This document shows, piece by piece, positions 44,500-56,019 of a DNA stretch of 64,000 nucleotides; the stretch's first letter is position 1; the number at the start of each line of letters is the position of its first letter. The notes beneath the pieces are model-generated. The model was not told where the DNA came from. It searched no databases and worked only from the letters and a program-made list of their open reading frames with translations. The DNA is from Boseongicola sp. H5. GTDB lineage: Bacteria > Pseudomonadota > Alphaproteobacteria > Rhodobacterales > Rhodobacteraceae. The stretch spans positions 248,001 to 312,000 of the forward strand of contig JACNMN010000002.1 of NCBI GenBank assembly GCA_020622165.1, in the 5' to 3' direction. Made by a program: the position numbers and the translations under genes.

Positions 44500-45972
44500 T
44501 CAATCGGGATAGGGAATCCACCATGATTGCCGTTTCGCCCTGGGTTCGATCACCACCATTTTCGGGTTGCGGAATTCGTCGAGCCCGTGGCGGCCCAACT
44601 CGCGCCCCATCCCGGACGCCTTCACGCCCCCGAATGGAAGTGCGTCGTTGTCGATCAGCGGGTTGTTCACCCACACCATTCCGACCTTCAGATGGCGAGA
44701 GGCGGCGATGGCCTCCTCTAGGTCTTCGGTGAAGATCGACCCACCGAGACCATAGTGCGAGGCATTTGCCCGCGCGATGGCATCGTGGACATCGGCCACA
44801 GGGGTCACGATCGCGACAGGGCCGAAGATCTCATCGTCCACCATGGGGGCCTGGGCCGCATCGTCAGCCAGGACCGTGGGTAGATAGAACCAACCCTCGG
44901 GGCAGATCTCCGGGCGGCTGCCTCCGCAGATCAGCCGCGCCCCGCGCGCGCAGGCATCGGCGACGAGAGTCTCGATCCGCGTCAGGGCCTCCTTGGAGAT
45001 CAGCGGACCAAGATCGACAGCCCCCTCGGCTGGACCGACGCGCAAGGCGCGCGTGTGATGGGCGAGACGGTCCAGGAACACTTCATAGACGTCGCGCACT
45101 ACAAAGATGCGTTCGATGGATGTGCAGACCTGGCCCGAATAGGTGAACGCACCGTTTGCCGCCCCCGCCGCCGCGATATCCAAATCGCACTTGTCGGACA
45201 CGATCAGGGCGTCACTGCCGCCACCCTCCAGCAGCACCGGCTTCATGTGGTTCGCGGCGCTTTGATACACCGCGTGGGCTGACTGCGCGGACCCGGTGAA
45301 GGCGACCTTGGCAATGCGGGGGTCCGCGATCAGCGCTTGCGCCGTATCCACCCCTCCGGTCACGCATGACACGAGGCCCGGCGGCAGCTCCGAGAAGAAG
45401 TCCAGGAACGCCAGTGAGATCAGGCTTGCTCTTTCCGAGGGCTTGATGACGACGGCATTCCCCGCCATCAGCGATGCCGCCACCGTCCAGCACAACAGGA
45501 GGATCGGATAGTTGAATGGCGTCATGTGCAACGTCACACCCATCGGGTCATAGCGGCTGTAATGCAGGTTCTCGGTGTAGGTTTCGCCTGCAACCTGGCC
45601 CTGGTCGTGACGTACCAGTTCGGCGAAGTACCGCATCGCGGGCAGCGATTGCTCGATTTCGCCGGTCGCTTCGGGACCCGGCTTGCCAAGCTCCTGCGCG
45701 GCAAGATGCAGGAGCGGTGCAAGGTCGGCCCGTTCGATCTTTGTGACGATTGCATGTAGTGCGAGACTGCGCGCCTTCGGCGTCATGCACGCCCAAGCGG
45801 CCTGTGCCTCGACCGCAGCCGATAGGGCGACGTCGACGGTCGCCGCATCGGCCAATGCGATTTCAGCAAAGGGCAAGCCAGTGTTGGGGTTGGTCACATC
45901 CATACGCGGCAAGTCGGGGTATTCCGTCATCGCCCCAGCAATCAGCATACGTCGGGAAGGCACCATTTTCAC
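44500..45972 (-). CDS. NAD(P)-dependent aldehyde dehydrogenase
   Basis: 490 aa. Oxidises an aldehyde to the acid. In this context that is probably a gamma-aminobutyraldehyde-type product of amine oxidation. MTPFNYPILLLCWTVAASLMAGNAVVIKPSE is the cofactor site, LLEGGGSDALIVSDKCDLD holds the catalytic Glu, NGAFTYSGQVCTSIERIFV the catalytic Cys (SGQVCTS), and DEIFGPVAIVTPV the ESLV/FGP motif. The start is a GTG at 45972 overlapping the potA stop (GTGA), with AGAGG 7 nt upstream; an internal ATG at 45966 is possible. Position inside a transporter operon is unusual. Confidence 0.9.
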   Translation of the reverse strand: MKMVPSRRMLIAGAMTEYPDLPRMDVTNPNTGLPFAEIALADAATVDVALSAAVEAQAAWACMTPKARSLALHAIVTKIERADLAPLLHLAAQELGKPGPEATGEIEQSLPAMRYFAELVRHDQGQVAGETYTENLHYSRYDPMGVTLHMTPFNYPILLLCWTVAASLMAGNAVVIKPSERASLISLAFLDFFSELPPGLVSCVTGGVDTAQALIADPRIAKVAFTGSAQSAHAVYQSAANHMKPVLLEGGGSDALIVSDKCDLDIAAAGAANGAFTYSGQVCTSIERIFVVRDVYEVFLDRLAHHTRALRVGPAEGAVDLGPLISKEALTRIETLVADACARGARLICGGSRPEICPEGWFYLPTVLADDAAQAPMVDDEIFGPVAIVTPVADVHDAIARANASHYGLGGSIFTEDLEEAIAASRHLKVGMVWVNNPLIDNDALPFGGVKASGMGRELGRHGLDEFRNPKMVVIEPRAKRQSWWIPYPD

Positions 45973-47075
45973 GGGCTAACCTCTTCTGTTCTTTCGATAA
46001 AGTATGCGTCTCTGCGCAACAGGCCAAGTTGAAGCGTCTCACCCGGCGCGACCGTCGATACGATGGAGCCGCCATGGTCCGATGCACGCACGGTTATCCG
46101 CGTGTCATCATCCAGCAGGCACTCCAACAGCCAGCTTTCGCCTTGGAAAACCTTTTCGACGAGTCTTGCGTCAAACACGGTGTCGGCTTGCCCGGGTTGC
46201 GGCGAAACCATGAGTTTTTCCGGCCGCGCGCAGAGCCATGCGTCTTCGAGGGTCGGGTGATGATCGCTTTGGATTGGCGTATCGTTCAGCGAAAAGCCGC
46301 CCCCGGCGCGACGCGTCACCCGAAGCAGGTTCGACTCCCCCATGAAGCTTGCGACATAGGCCGACCGTGGGTGGTTGTAGAGGTCTTGCGGCGGTGCGAT
46401 CTGTGCGATCCGGCCTTTTTCCAGGATGGCGATTTCGTCGGAGAGAGTCATTGCCTCACGCTGGTCATGGGTCACATAGATCGTGGTCAGCCCAAGCCGG
46501 TCGTGCAGGCGGCGCAACTCGATCTGCATGTCGTCGCGCAACTTCTTGTCAAGCGCCGAAAGCGGTTCGTCCATAATCAGGATATCAGGCTCGAACACGA
46601 TAGCTCGCGCAAGGGCGATCCGCTGCCGCTGGCCTCCGGACAATGCAGCGGTGTCGCGGTCGCCAAACCCTTCCATCCTGACGAAGGCCAGCGCATCGGC
46701 CACCGCCTTGTCGATCTCGGCCTTCGACTTGGCCCGAAGCCGCAGCGGATACGCGATGTTGTCGGCAACGGAGAGATTGGGGAAAAGGGCGTAGGACTGA
46801 AACACCATACCGATGTTCCGCTTGTGGATCGGAACGGTGTTCAGGACTTTGCCGTTCAGTTTGATCGTGCCCTTGTGCGGAGTGACGAATCCCGCGATCG
46901 ACATAAGCAGCGTGCTTTTGCCGGATCCTGAGGCGCCCAGAAGTGTGAAGAAGGTGCCCGGCTTGATGGTGGCGGTGATCCCCTCCAGAACCTTCGTGTG
47001 TCCGAAAGAGACGCCGACATTCTCAATCTCAAGCAAAGCGCCGGATCTGAGCTTCGTGGACTGGGGTTCGGTCAT
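45969..47075 (-). CDS. potA: ABC transporter ATP-binding protein (PotA-like)
   Basis: 368 aa. Walker A LLGASGSGKSTLL near residue 44, Q-loop region MVFQSYALFPNLSV, signature LSGGQRQRIALARAIVF, Walker B DILIMDEPLSALDKKLRDDM, H-loop IYVTHDQREAMTLSD. The C-terminal TOBE-type beta domain (residues about 240-368, CARPEKLMVSPQ onward) is that of MalK/PotA-type importers. First gene of the operon. It is 202 bp from the divergent XRE-cupin start, so the promoter lies beside the 47203-47234 operator. Confidence 0.92.
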   Translation of the reverse strand: MTEPQSTKLRSGALLEIENVGVSFGHTKVLEGITATIKPGTFFTLLGASGSGKSTLLMSIAGFVTPHKGTIKLNGKVLNTVPIHKRNIGMVFQSYALFPNLSVADNIAYPLRLRAKSKAEIDKAVADALAFVRMEGFGDRDTAALSGGQRQRIALARAIVFEPDILIMDEPLSALDKKLRDDMQIELRRLHDRLGLTTIYVTHDQREAMTLSDEIAILEKGRIAQIAPPQDLYNHPRSAYVASFMGESNLLRVTRRAGGGFSLNDTPIQSDHHPTLEDAWLCARPEKLMVSPQPGQADTVFDARLVEKVFQGESWLLECLLDDDTRITVRASDHGGSIVSTVAPGETLQLGLLRRDAYFIERTEEVSP

Positions 47076-47202
47076 CTCTGAGCTAGAAGTCCGGTTTGGG
47101 GCTCGACGGAGCGTCTCGCCATGTGCTGTTCGGGGCCGGAACGACGACCAATGGATGCCTCAGGGGTCTTTGATGCGCCCATCTTTGCGGCAGTATTGCC
47201 CA

Positions 47203-47234
47203 TATGTGAAATATCGCATATCATATTTCACATA
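47203..47234. promoter_or_regulatory. 12-bp perfect dyad operator between potA and the XRE-cupin gene
   Basis: TATGTGAAATAT (47203-47214) and its exact complement ATATTTCACATA (47223-47234) are separated by CGCATATC. The site is in the divergent gap, 44 bp upstream of the regulator start and 128 bp upstream of potA. Its perfect symmetry and AT-richness make it the probable binding site of the adjacent XRE-cupin protein. Confidence 0.7.
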
Positions 47235-47277
47235 CGTGAACACTTCGGCGTTGATCAGTCAAGAAGGAACCGTCCGA

Positions 47278-47853
47278 ATGTTGGATCGGCCAGACCTGGA
47301 AGACAGCTTGGGCCAAAAATTACGCAACAGGCGCAAACAGTTAGGCAAAGGGCTGCGGGAGGTGAGCGAGGCCACCTTGATTTCGGTCGGCCTGATCAGT
47401 GAAATCGAGCGCGGCCTTGCATCTCCGACGATCCGCAACCTGATCCGGATCTGCGACGCATTGGACATGACTGTATCGTCTCTTCTGGCCACCACCGATT
47501 CCGACGAGGAGGAAGCCCCGCATATCCTTCGTCTCGCACAGCGCGCTGTGATGAAGTTCGAAGGCCGCGGGATGACCAAGGAACTGATGACGCGACCGGG
47601 CACACAAGGCCTGCAAGCGATGCTGGTGAACATCGAGCCCGATTGCGGCAGCGGATCGGAGGCATACAGCCACGGCGGCGAGGAATGGGGCCTGGTCACG
47701 CAAGGACAATTGGAGATCGAAATCGACTCGGTCTTTCACAGCCTTGTCGCCGGCGATTGCTTCCGCTTCAGCAGCGCATTGCCGCATCGTTTTCACAATC
47801 CTGGCCCAGGCATCTCGCAGGTCGTCTGGGTGGTGTCGGAACCGCTCTATTGA
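47278..47853 (+). CDS. XRE-family regulator with C-terminal cupin domain (PuuR-like)
   Basis: 191 aa. The HTH spans residues about 8-65: LGQKLRNRRKQLGKGLREVSEATLISVGLISEIERGLASPTIRNLIRICDAL. The C-terminus is a cupin (residues about 110-190: EAYSHGGEEWGLVTQGQLEIEIDSVFHSLVAGDCFRFSSALPHRFHNPG), with two conserved cupin motifs that could bind a metal or ligand. This is the PuuR architecture, a repressor of putrescine use. ATG at 47278, AAGGA about 10 nt upstream. It is divergent from the potA operon and upstream of the FAD oxidase, with the 12-bp dyad at 47203-47234 between. Confidence 0.88.
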   Translation: MLDRPDLEDSLGQKLRNRRKQLGKGLREVSEATLISVGLISEIERGLASPTIRNLIRICDALDMTVSSLLATTDSDEEEAPHILRLAQRAVMKFEGRGMTKELMTRPGTQGLQAMLVNIEPDCGSGSEAYSHGGEEWGLVTQGQLEIEIDSVFHSLVAGDCFRFSSALPHRFHNPGPGISQVVWVVSEPLY

Positions 47854-48046
47854 GACTGCCGGTTCTTTCACCGTCCGCTCTTGGCCGCCGGCAACCGGAC
47901 CGGGGCGCGCCGGTGGGCACGCCGCCGCCGGGTGACGCATGCCGGGTAGATACCTCTCCCCCCGATAAAGCATCGCACGCGCGGCGCTCCTCTAGGCTGC
48001 GTCGCCAGCACAACTCCGGTTTTTCCGAGCAATCCAAGGAGCTTTG

Positions 48047-49303
48047 ATGTCCTTTCAATCGATTTGGAATGCCACAGCGCCTGCAGGCCCGGCGCTTCCA
48101 TTCCTCACGGGCAGCCACAAGGCCGATGTCGTTGTAATCGGGGCCGGCTTTCAGGGCCTGTCCACGGCGCTGCACCTCGCCGAAAAGGGAACGGACGTCG
48201 TGGTCCTGGAAGCGCAGACCCCCGGAGCCGGCGCGTCAGGACGAAATGGCGGACAAGTCATCCCTGGCCTGAAGGATGATCCGGATTGGCTGGACCGACA
48301 TTGGGGGCCGCAAGCGACCGCGTTCGCAGGATCGACCGCGGACACGCTATTTGACTTGATCGACCGGCTTGGCCTGGAGTGTGAGGCTGACCGATCCGGA
48401 TGGATTCAGGCCGGAAACAAGGCTGTGCACATGAAGAAGCTGGAACACCGCATGGCGCAATGGCAGGCGCGCGGCGCATCGGTGTCCTGGCTCGATGCCG
48501 CAGCCATGGCGCAGGCCACGGGCACATTGGCGTTCAAAGGCGGATGGATCGATCGCCGCGCGGGCAAGGTACATCCGCTCAAGCTGGTTCAGGGGCTCAC
48601 AGCGGCCACGAAGAACGCCGGTGCAAAAATCTTCGGCCACTCCGCGGTGGTTGGGTTGGATCGCAGTGCCGGGTCCTGGACGGTTCGGGTCGCTGGCGGC
48701 GGCACAGTTGCCTGCGACCAGGTGGTTCTCGCCAGCAACATGTACACAGCTTCTGAACTGCGGAAAGAGGTGGCGCGTGCCACGGTGTCGGTCCACAGCT
48801 TTCAGGTGGCGACACAGCCACTTGATCCGGACCGGCTGGCGAGGATCCTGCCCGGGGGTGTCGTCGTATCGGAGGTGCGCCGCGTCGGTACGTATTTCCG
48901 GATTGGGCCGCAGGCCCGGTTGATGATCGGGGGACGCGGCAGCTTCTCCGACCCGCGCCACCCCTCCGACTTTGGCCGGATCGAAAAAGAGCTGACTGCC
49001 CTGTTTGGTCCTGGACTCGAGGTGGCGTATCGTTGGTTCGGGCGGGTTGGCATCACACCAGACCACCGTATCCGGCTATGCAAGCCGGAGCCGGGGCTGA
49101 TCCTGGCGACGGGGTTCAATGGCCGCGGGGTGGCCTTGTCCGTCGCGCTTGGCAAGGCAATTGCGGACCATCTTGCGCATGATTTGCCGATGCCAGTTCC
49201 GATGATCAATGCGGTGCCCACGCTCCCGTTCCACCGTCTTCATGCTGTGGCGGGCACCATTGGCGTGAATTGGTACAGACTTCGAGACTACCTGGACAGG
49301 TGA
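48047..49303 (+). CDS. FAD-dependent oxidoreductase (PuuB/DAO-like amine oxidase)
   Basis: 418 aa. The dinucleotide-binding motif is VVVIGAGFQGLSTALHLAEKG (GxGxxG, residues about 30-50), followed by GAGASGRNGGQVIPG, the flavin loop of the DAO/gamma-glutamylputrescine oxidase group. The C-terminus closes the FAD site (WFGRVGITPDHRIRL, LATGFNGRGVALSVALGKAIAD). ATG at 48047 with AAGGAG 5 nt upstream. It probably oxidises an amine, or a glutamylated amine, to the aldehyde used by the ALDH of the divergent operon. No PuuA-type glutamyl ligase is present, so direct amine oxidation is an alternative. Confidence 0.87.
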   Translation: MSFQSIWNATAPAGPALPFLTGSHKADVVVIGAGFQGLSTALHLAEKGTDVVVLEAQTPGAGASGRNGGQVIPGLKDDPDWLDRHWGPQATAFAGSTADTLFDLIDRLGLECEADRSGWIQAGNKAVHMKKLEHRMAQWQARGASVSWLDAAAMAQATGTLAFKGGWIDRRAGKVHPLKLVQGLTAATKNAGAKIFGHSAVVGLDRSAGSWTVRVAGGGTVACDQVVLASNMYTASELRKEVARATVSVHSFQVATQPLDPDRLARILPGGVVVSEVRRVGTYFRIGPQARLMIGGRGSFSDPRHPSDFGRIEKELTALFGPGLEVAYRWFGRVGITPDHRIRLCKPEPGLILATGFNGRGVALSVALGKAIADHLAHDLPMPVPMINAVPTLPFHRLHAVAGTIGVNWYRLRDYLDR

Positions 49304-49571
49304 TGCGTGCATGCCTCAGCCGGACGCAGAGAGCGCTCCGATGGACGCTTTGTCCGCCTTACCGCTCATCATGGCGTTAGGCGAAGAGCCGATCCGGGCC
49401 CTGTTGCATCCTCACGCCGCCATCGGTTCCTCTTCGTCCACATTCCCCGACAAAACCGCAATGCAGGCGGCCAGCGCATCAGAGACGAATGATCCCATCG
49501 TTTCATGGCGGTTGAGCGCGTGGGCGCCACGCCCTTTGGCCGGCGGATGGGCGTTCGCAGGCAGCAGGCGG

Positions 49572-49966
49572 CGGATCGCCCCAACGTGTGCGGGGAATAG
49601 GTTGGCACTGGCAAAAGGCGCTGTCACTTTAACGGTTCATCCCCGCGGGTGCGGGGAACAGATCGTTCTGCCTCCTGCCAAATCGCGCTTCCGCGGTTCA
49701 TCCCCGCGGGTGCGGGGAACAGGCGTCCTTCGACTGGCTTCGCAACACGCACGGCGGTTCATCCCCGCGGGTGCGGGGAACAGGGAGATCCAAACGATCT
49801 TGCCATGCAGGTGGCCGGTTCATCCCCGCGGGTGCGGGGAACAGCCGCTGGAAAGACGGCTCAGATTTGCGTACTGCGGTTCATCCCCGCGGGTGCGGGG
49901 AACAGGGATCGGCGTCGGCGTTGTGACGTTTGTAGGTCGGTTCATCCCCGCGGGTGCGGGGAACAG
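49572..49966 (-). CRISPR. Type I-E CRISPR array, 7 repeats (one degenerate), 6 spacers
   Basis: Six identical 29-nt repeats begin at 49633, 49694, 49755, 49816, 49877 and 49938, at an exact 61-nt pitch (32-nt spacers). On the minus strand the repeat starts CTGTTCCCCGC and ends GGGGATGAACCG, with the E-type stem CCCCGC/GCGGGG. A seventh, degenerate copy starts at 49572 (7 of 29 mismatches), also 61 nt from the first perfect one; this marks the trailer end. Transcription is therefore leftward from the leader at 49967-50055, in the same direction as cas2. No spacer matches another part of this window by eye; external targets could not be searched. Confidence 0.97.
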
Positions 49967-50055
49967 TCTGGCTGGAACTCACTGATCCAAAAGGGTATTC
50001 GCAATGTCAAAGAGCCTACCGGCAGATTGCCCCGTTTTTCGACATTGCGAAAGGG
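49967..50055 (-). promoter_or_regulatory. CRISPR leader
   Basis: The 89-bp interval between cas2 and the first (newest) repeat. It contains an 11-bp perfect inverted repeat, TTCGCAATGTC at 49998-50008 and GACATTGCGAA at 50041-50051, plus AAAAGGGT-like direct repeats. The array promoter and adaptation signals should lie here. Type I-E leaders typically use IHF bending; no certain IHF site was seen. Confidence 0.65.
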
Positions 50056-51258
<1,203 letters not shown>

Positions 51259-51262
<4 letters not shown>

Positions 51263-51968
51263 GACCCGGGCCCGGCCCGCCGGATCAGCATCAACCCGCA
51301 GCCGAAGGCCTTGGCCCGGCCGAAACCGCGCGCAAGCGCGGGCAGGAAGACGCCCGGATCGGTGACGCCGAGCGTACCGGACAAATCGAGGATCCCGAAT
51401 TGCGGCTGACCCCTGCGGCGGCCCAGATGGCCCGGCAGGGCGGTGACGGAATAGTCCTGCACCTCCAGCGCCTCGACGGAAAAGCCATCGCGCGCGCCCT
51501 GGGCCGCCAGCCAGTCCTGCGCGGCACGCCGCGCCAGATCCATCCGCTGTTCCGGGCGTTGGCTGCGTGCTTCCCTGCCCGGTGCCTGCTGTCCGGGCAG
51601 TTTGTGAAGCAGCGCCATGACGACATCGGCCCTCTCGCCACGCCCTTCGCGCTTCAGGGCTTTCGTGGCATTGGCCCGAAGGACAAAGGACAAACGGTCA
51701 CCGCGAGCAAGATCGGGGGCGAATTCCTTCACGTCCGGGCTCTCGAAGAGCGGCGCGGGGGCGGGCGGGCGCACCGAGAGCGCATAGAACCGCCCGCGCC
51801 CGTCGGCCCGCCACAGAAAATCGCGCCGCCGGTCGGGATGGTCGGCGAAAAGTGTCCAGATCAGCCGGTGATGGGCATCAAGCGCGCCCGGCCCCTCGGG
51901 GTCGATCAACGCCTTGAGCGCCTCGGTCCGCGGATCGCGTTTCAGGCGCAGGCGCGAGAGATAGAGCG

Positions 51969-51972
<4 letters not shown>
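51259..51972 (-). CDS. cas6e: CRISPR RNA endoribonuclease Cas6e (CasE/Cse3)
   Basis: 237 aa, GTG start overlapping the cas5 stop (GTGA). Cleaves pre-crRNA in the repeat stem and stays in Cascade. LYLSRLRLKRDPRTEAL is the family N-terminus; the LDAHHRLIWTLFADHPDRRRDFLWR segment holds His34/His35 near the expected catalytic His; and the C-terminus FGRAKAFGCGLMLIRRAG is the glycine-rich Cas6 loop. Complete length. Confidence 0.94.
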
Positions 51973-54220
<2,248 letters not shown>

Positions 54221-54224
<4 letters not shown>

Positions 54225-55720
54225 GCCGCCTTCTCCTTCTTCTTGGGAACTTCGAGCCTCAGATTGTCATACAGCCCCGCCCCGGCCTTTCCGTACCCGG
54301 CGAACAGGGCCAGCAGCCGACCACGGGCCTGAATGATCTCGCGGGCCTCTTCAGAAGGCCGGTCGGCCAGGCCGGGCAGCGCGAATGCGTCGAAAATTCC
54401 CAGCGCCACACGGCGCATGTCCTGAAGCCATCCCTCGGCCACAGCGCCTTGCCCGGCGTCCCGCCTTGCAACGGCATCCCGGAAGCCCGCCTCGGTCTCG
54501 GTAAAAAACCGCTCGTGCAGCAGGGACAGCGCCGATTTCTTGGCGTCATCGGAACCCACAACCGGCTTCAGCGCCCCGCGCAGGGCATCTCCCGCAGCAT
54601 TCGCCGCCGCCACCATGCCACGCACCATGTCCTGCCTGGCCCCATCAAGCGCAAGAAGCGGCTCGCGCGAGAGCAGGAATTCGCGAGGCTTCATGTTGTC
54701 CATCGACCACCCCGCGACCATCACGGTCGGTTGCCGATCCACATCCAGACGGTCGATCCCCGGCACCCGGTCGTCATAGGCGGTCAATGCGTCAGCGCGG
54801 CGGGTCGTATCGCCGGTCTGCCCGTCCATGACGATCCCCAGCCATTGCCGATAGCCGAAGGCCCCGGCCCTTGGATGCTGCGGCAGCCAGCCCGCGCCGG
54901 CCTTCGGCTCGTAATAGGGCGTCAACGGATGCCGCCAGCCTTCATATTCGGTGCCGTAGGGGCGCTGGATCACGCCCGTCACCAGATTGCCTTCGAAAAC
55001 CAGACGCAACCGGCGCGGCATGCCGAAGAAGACCTCGGCCGGCATTTGGTTGGTCTTGGGCGGATAGGTCGGTGTCGTGCCCTTCTCGGAGGTGCGGGTG
55101 GGCCGCATCCACGGAAGCGTTTCCGGACCTTGGGGAGTGCCATCGGGCACGTTGGCCCAAACCAGATCCCAGAGGGATCCGCCGGGATCGACCAGCGTCA
55201 CCAGCGGACCGCCCCCGCGCATCGAGGTGCGGTTGCCCGCCCCGCCGGAGGGCGCATGGGCCTGCAAGGTGAAAAGCGTCATCGCCGCCAGCGCCGGATC
55301 AAGCGCCGGATAGCGCCCGCGCCGCACGAAAAGATCGGCGTTGTTTTTCGCCGTGTTGCCGCCCGCACTGTCGATGAACAGCATGTCCGGCGGGTTCGGC
55401 GCGCCATCCAGCGTCTCCATGTCTTGCAGGAAGCGCGGCCCCTCTCCGCCAAGGTGGAACGCATCGGCCAGCGGCGCGAGGGCTGCGCGAAGACGGTCCG
55501 GGTCGGGCGCGCGCCGCGCCTCCCAGTCCTGCGCATCTGTGGGCGGATCGGCCATGTAGACCAGCCCGATCAGCAGTTCGAGACAGGCGACATCAAGGTC
55601 CGCGCGGGGCCAATCGGGGGCCAGCACGCCCGGCTCGGCAATCTGGTCCGGCCGGATGATGCGGCGACCGGTTTCGGTGCGCACCGGCAACCAGGGGTCA
55701 GTGATGAGATTGAGGGGCAT
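54221..55720 (-). CDS. cse1: Cascade large subunit Cse1 (CasA/Cas8e)
   Basis: 499 aa. Recognises the PAM and recruits Cas3. MPLNLITDPWLPVRTETGRR is the family N-terminus, LDVACLELLIGLVYMADPPTD the first helix pair, NNADLFVRRGRYPALDPALAAMTLFTLQAHAPSGGAGNRTSMRGGGPLVTL the conserved middle (GGxGxRTSxRGG), and WRHPLTPYYEP another block. The C-terminus is a helical bundle. ATG at 55720 fits the family. First gene of the Cascade operon; the 299-bp gap to cas3 should hold its promoter. Confidence 0.95.
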
Positions 55721-55904
55721 GGCGGCCTCGAACTGGAGATAACCGGCCAAGCGGCCATGGGACCGCCCTGCCTTTGGATGCCAGACAGAATTCCTGAGAA
55801 GAATGCCGGGTGACGAAACGGTATTGAGCCCGTCCTCCTAATCTCCTTCGTGAAGGCAGCCAGGGCAAAAGCTGCGGATCTCAATCCCGGGCAAAGCCAT
55901 TTGA

Positions 55905-55945
55905 CTTTCCCTTTCCCTTTCCCTTTCCCTTTCCCTTTCCCTTTC
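55905..55945. repeat. Hexanucleotide microsatellite (TTTCCC)6.5 between cas3 and cse1
   Basis: An uninterrupted tract of six TTTCCC units plus TTT on the plus strand (GGGAAA on the minus), 41 bp. It lies 185-225 bp upstream of the cse1 ATG and 75 bp past the cas3 stop, inside the only long gap of the cas region. Such tracts mutate by slippage, changing promoter spacing in steps of 6 bp. Confidence 0.9.
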
Positions 55946-56019
55946 TCACATGCGGCAATGCAAGCTATCAATAGCGCAGACTTTCTTTACCTGATAGCTT
56001 TTCCCATACTTCCGGCAGG

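Noticed and set aside
49412-49627. Short minus-strand frame between the FAD oxidase gene and the CRISPR trailer
   Set aside because: It runs through the degenerate repeat and resembles no family; could be a gene tail but there is too little to support it.
49311-49985. Open frame of 224 codons on the plus strand across the CRISPR array
   Set aside because: It repeats a peptide such as RFIPAGAGN because it translates the CRISPR repeats; not a gene.
55570-55971. Minus-strand frame containing a GKGKGK repeat
   Set aside because: It is only the translation of the GGGAAA microsatellite; overlaps cse1 and lacks a convincing start.
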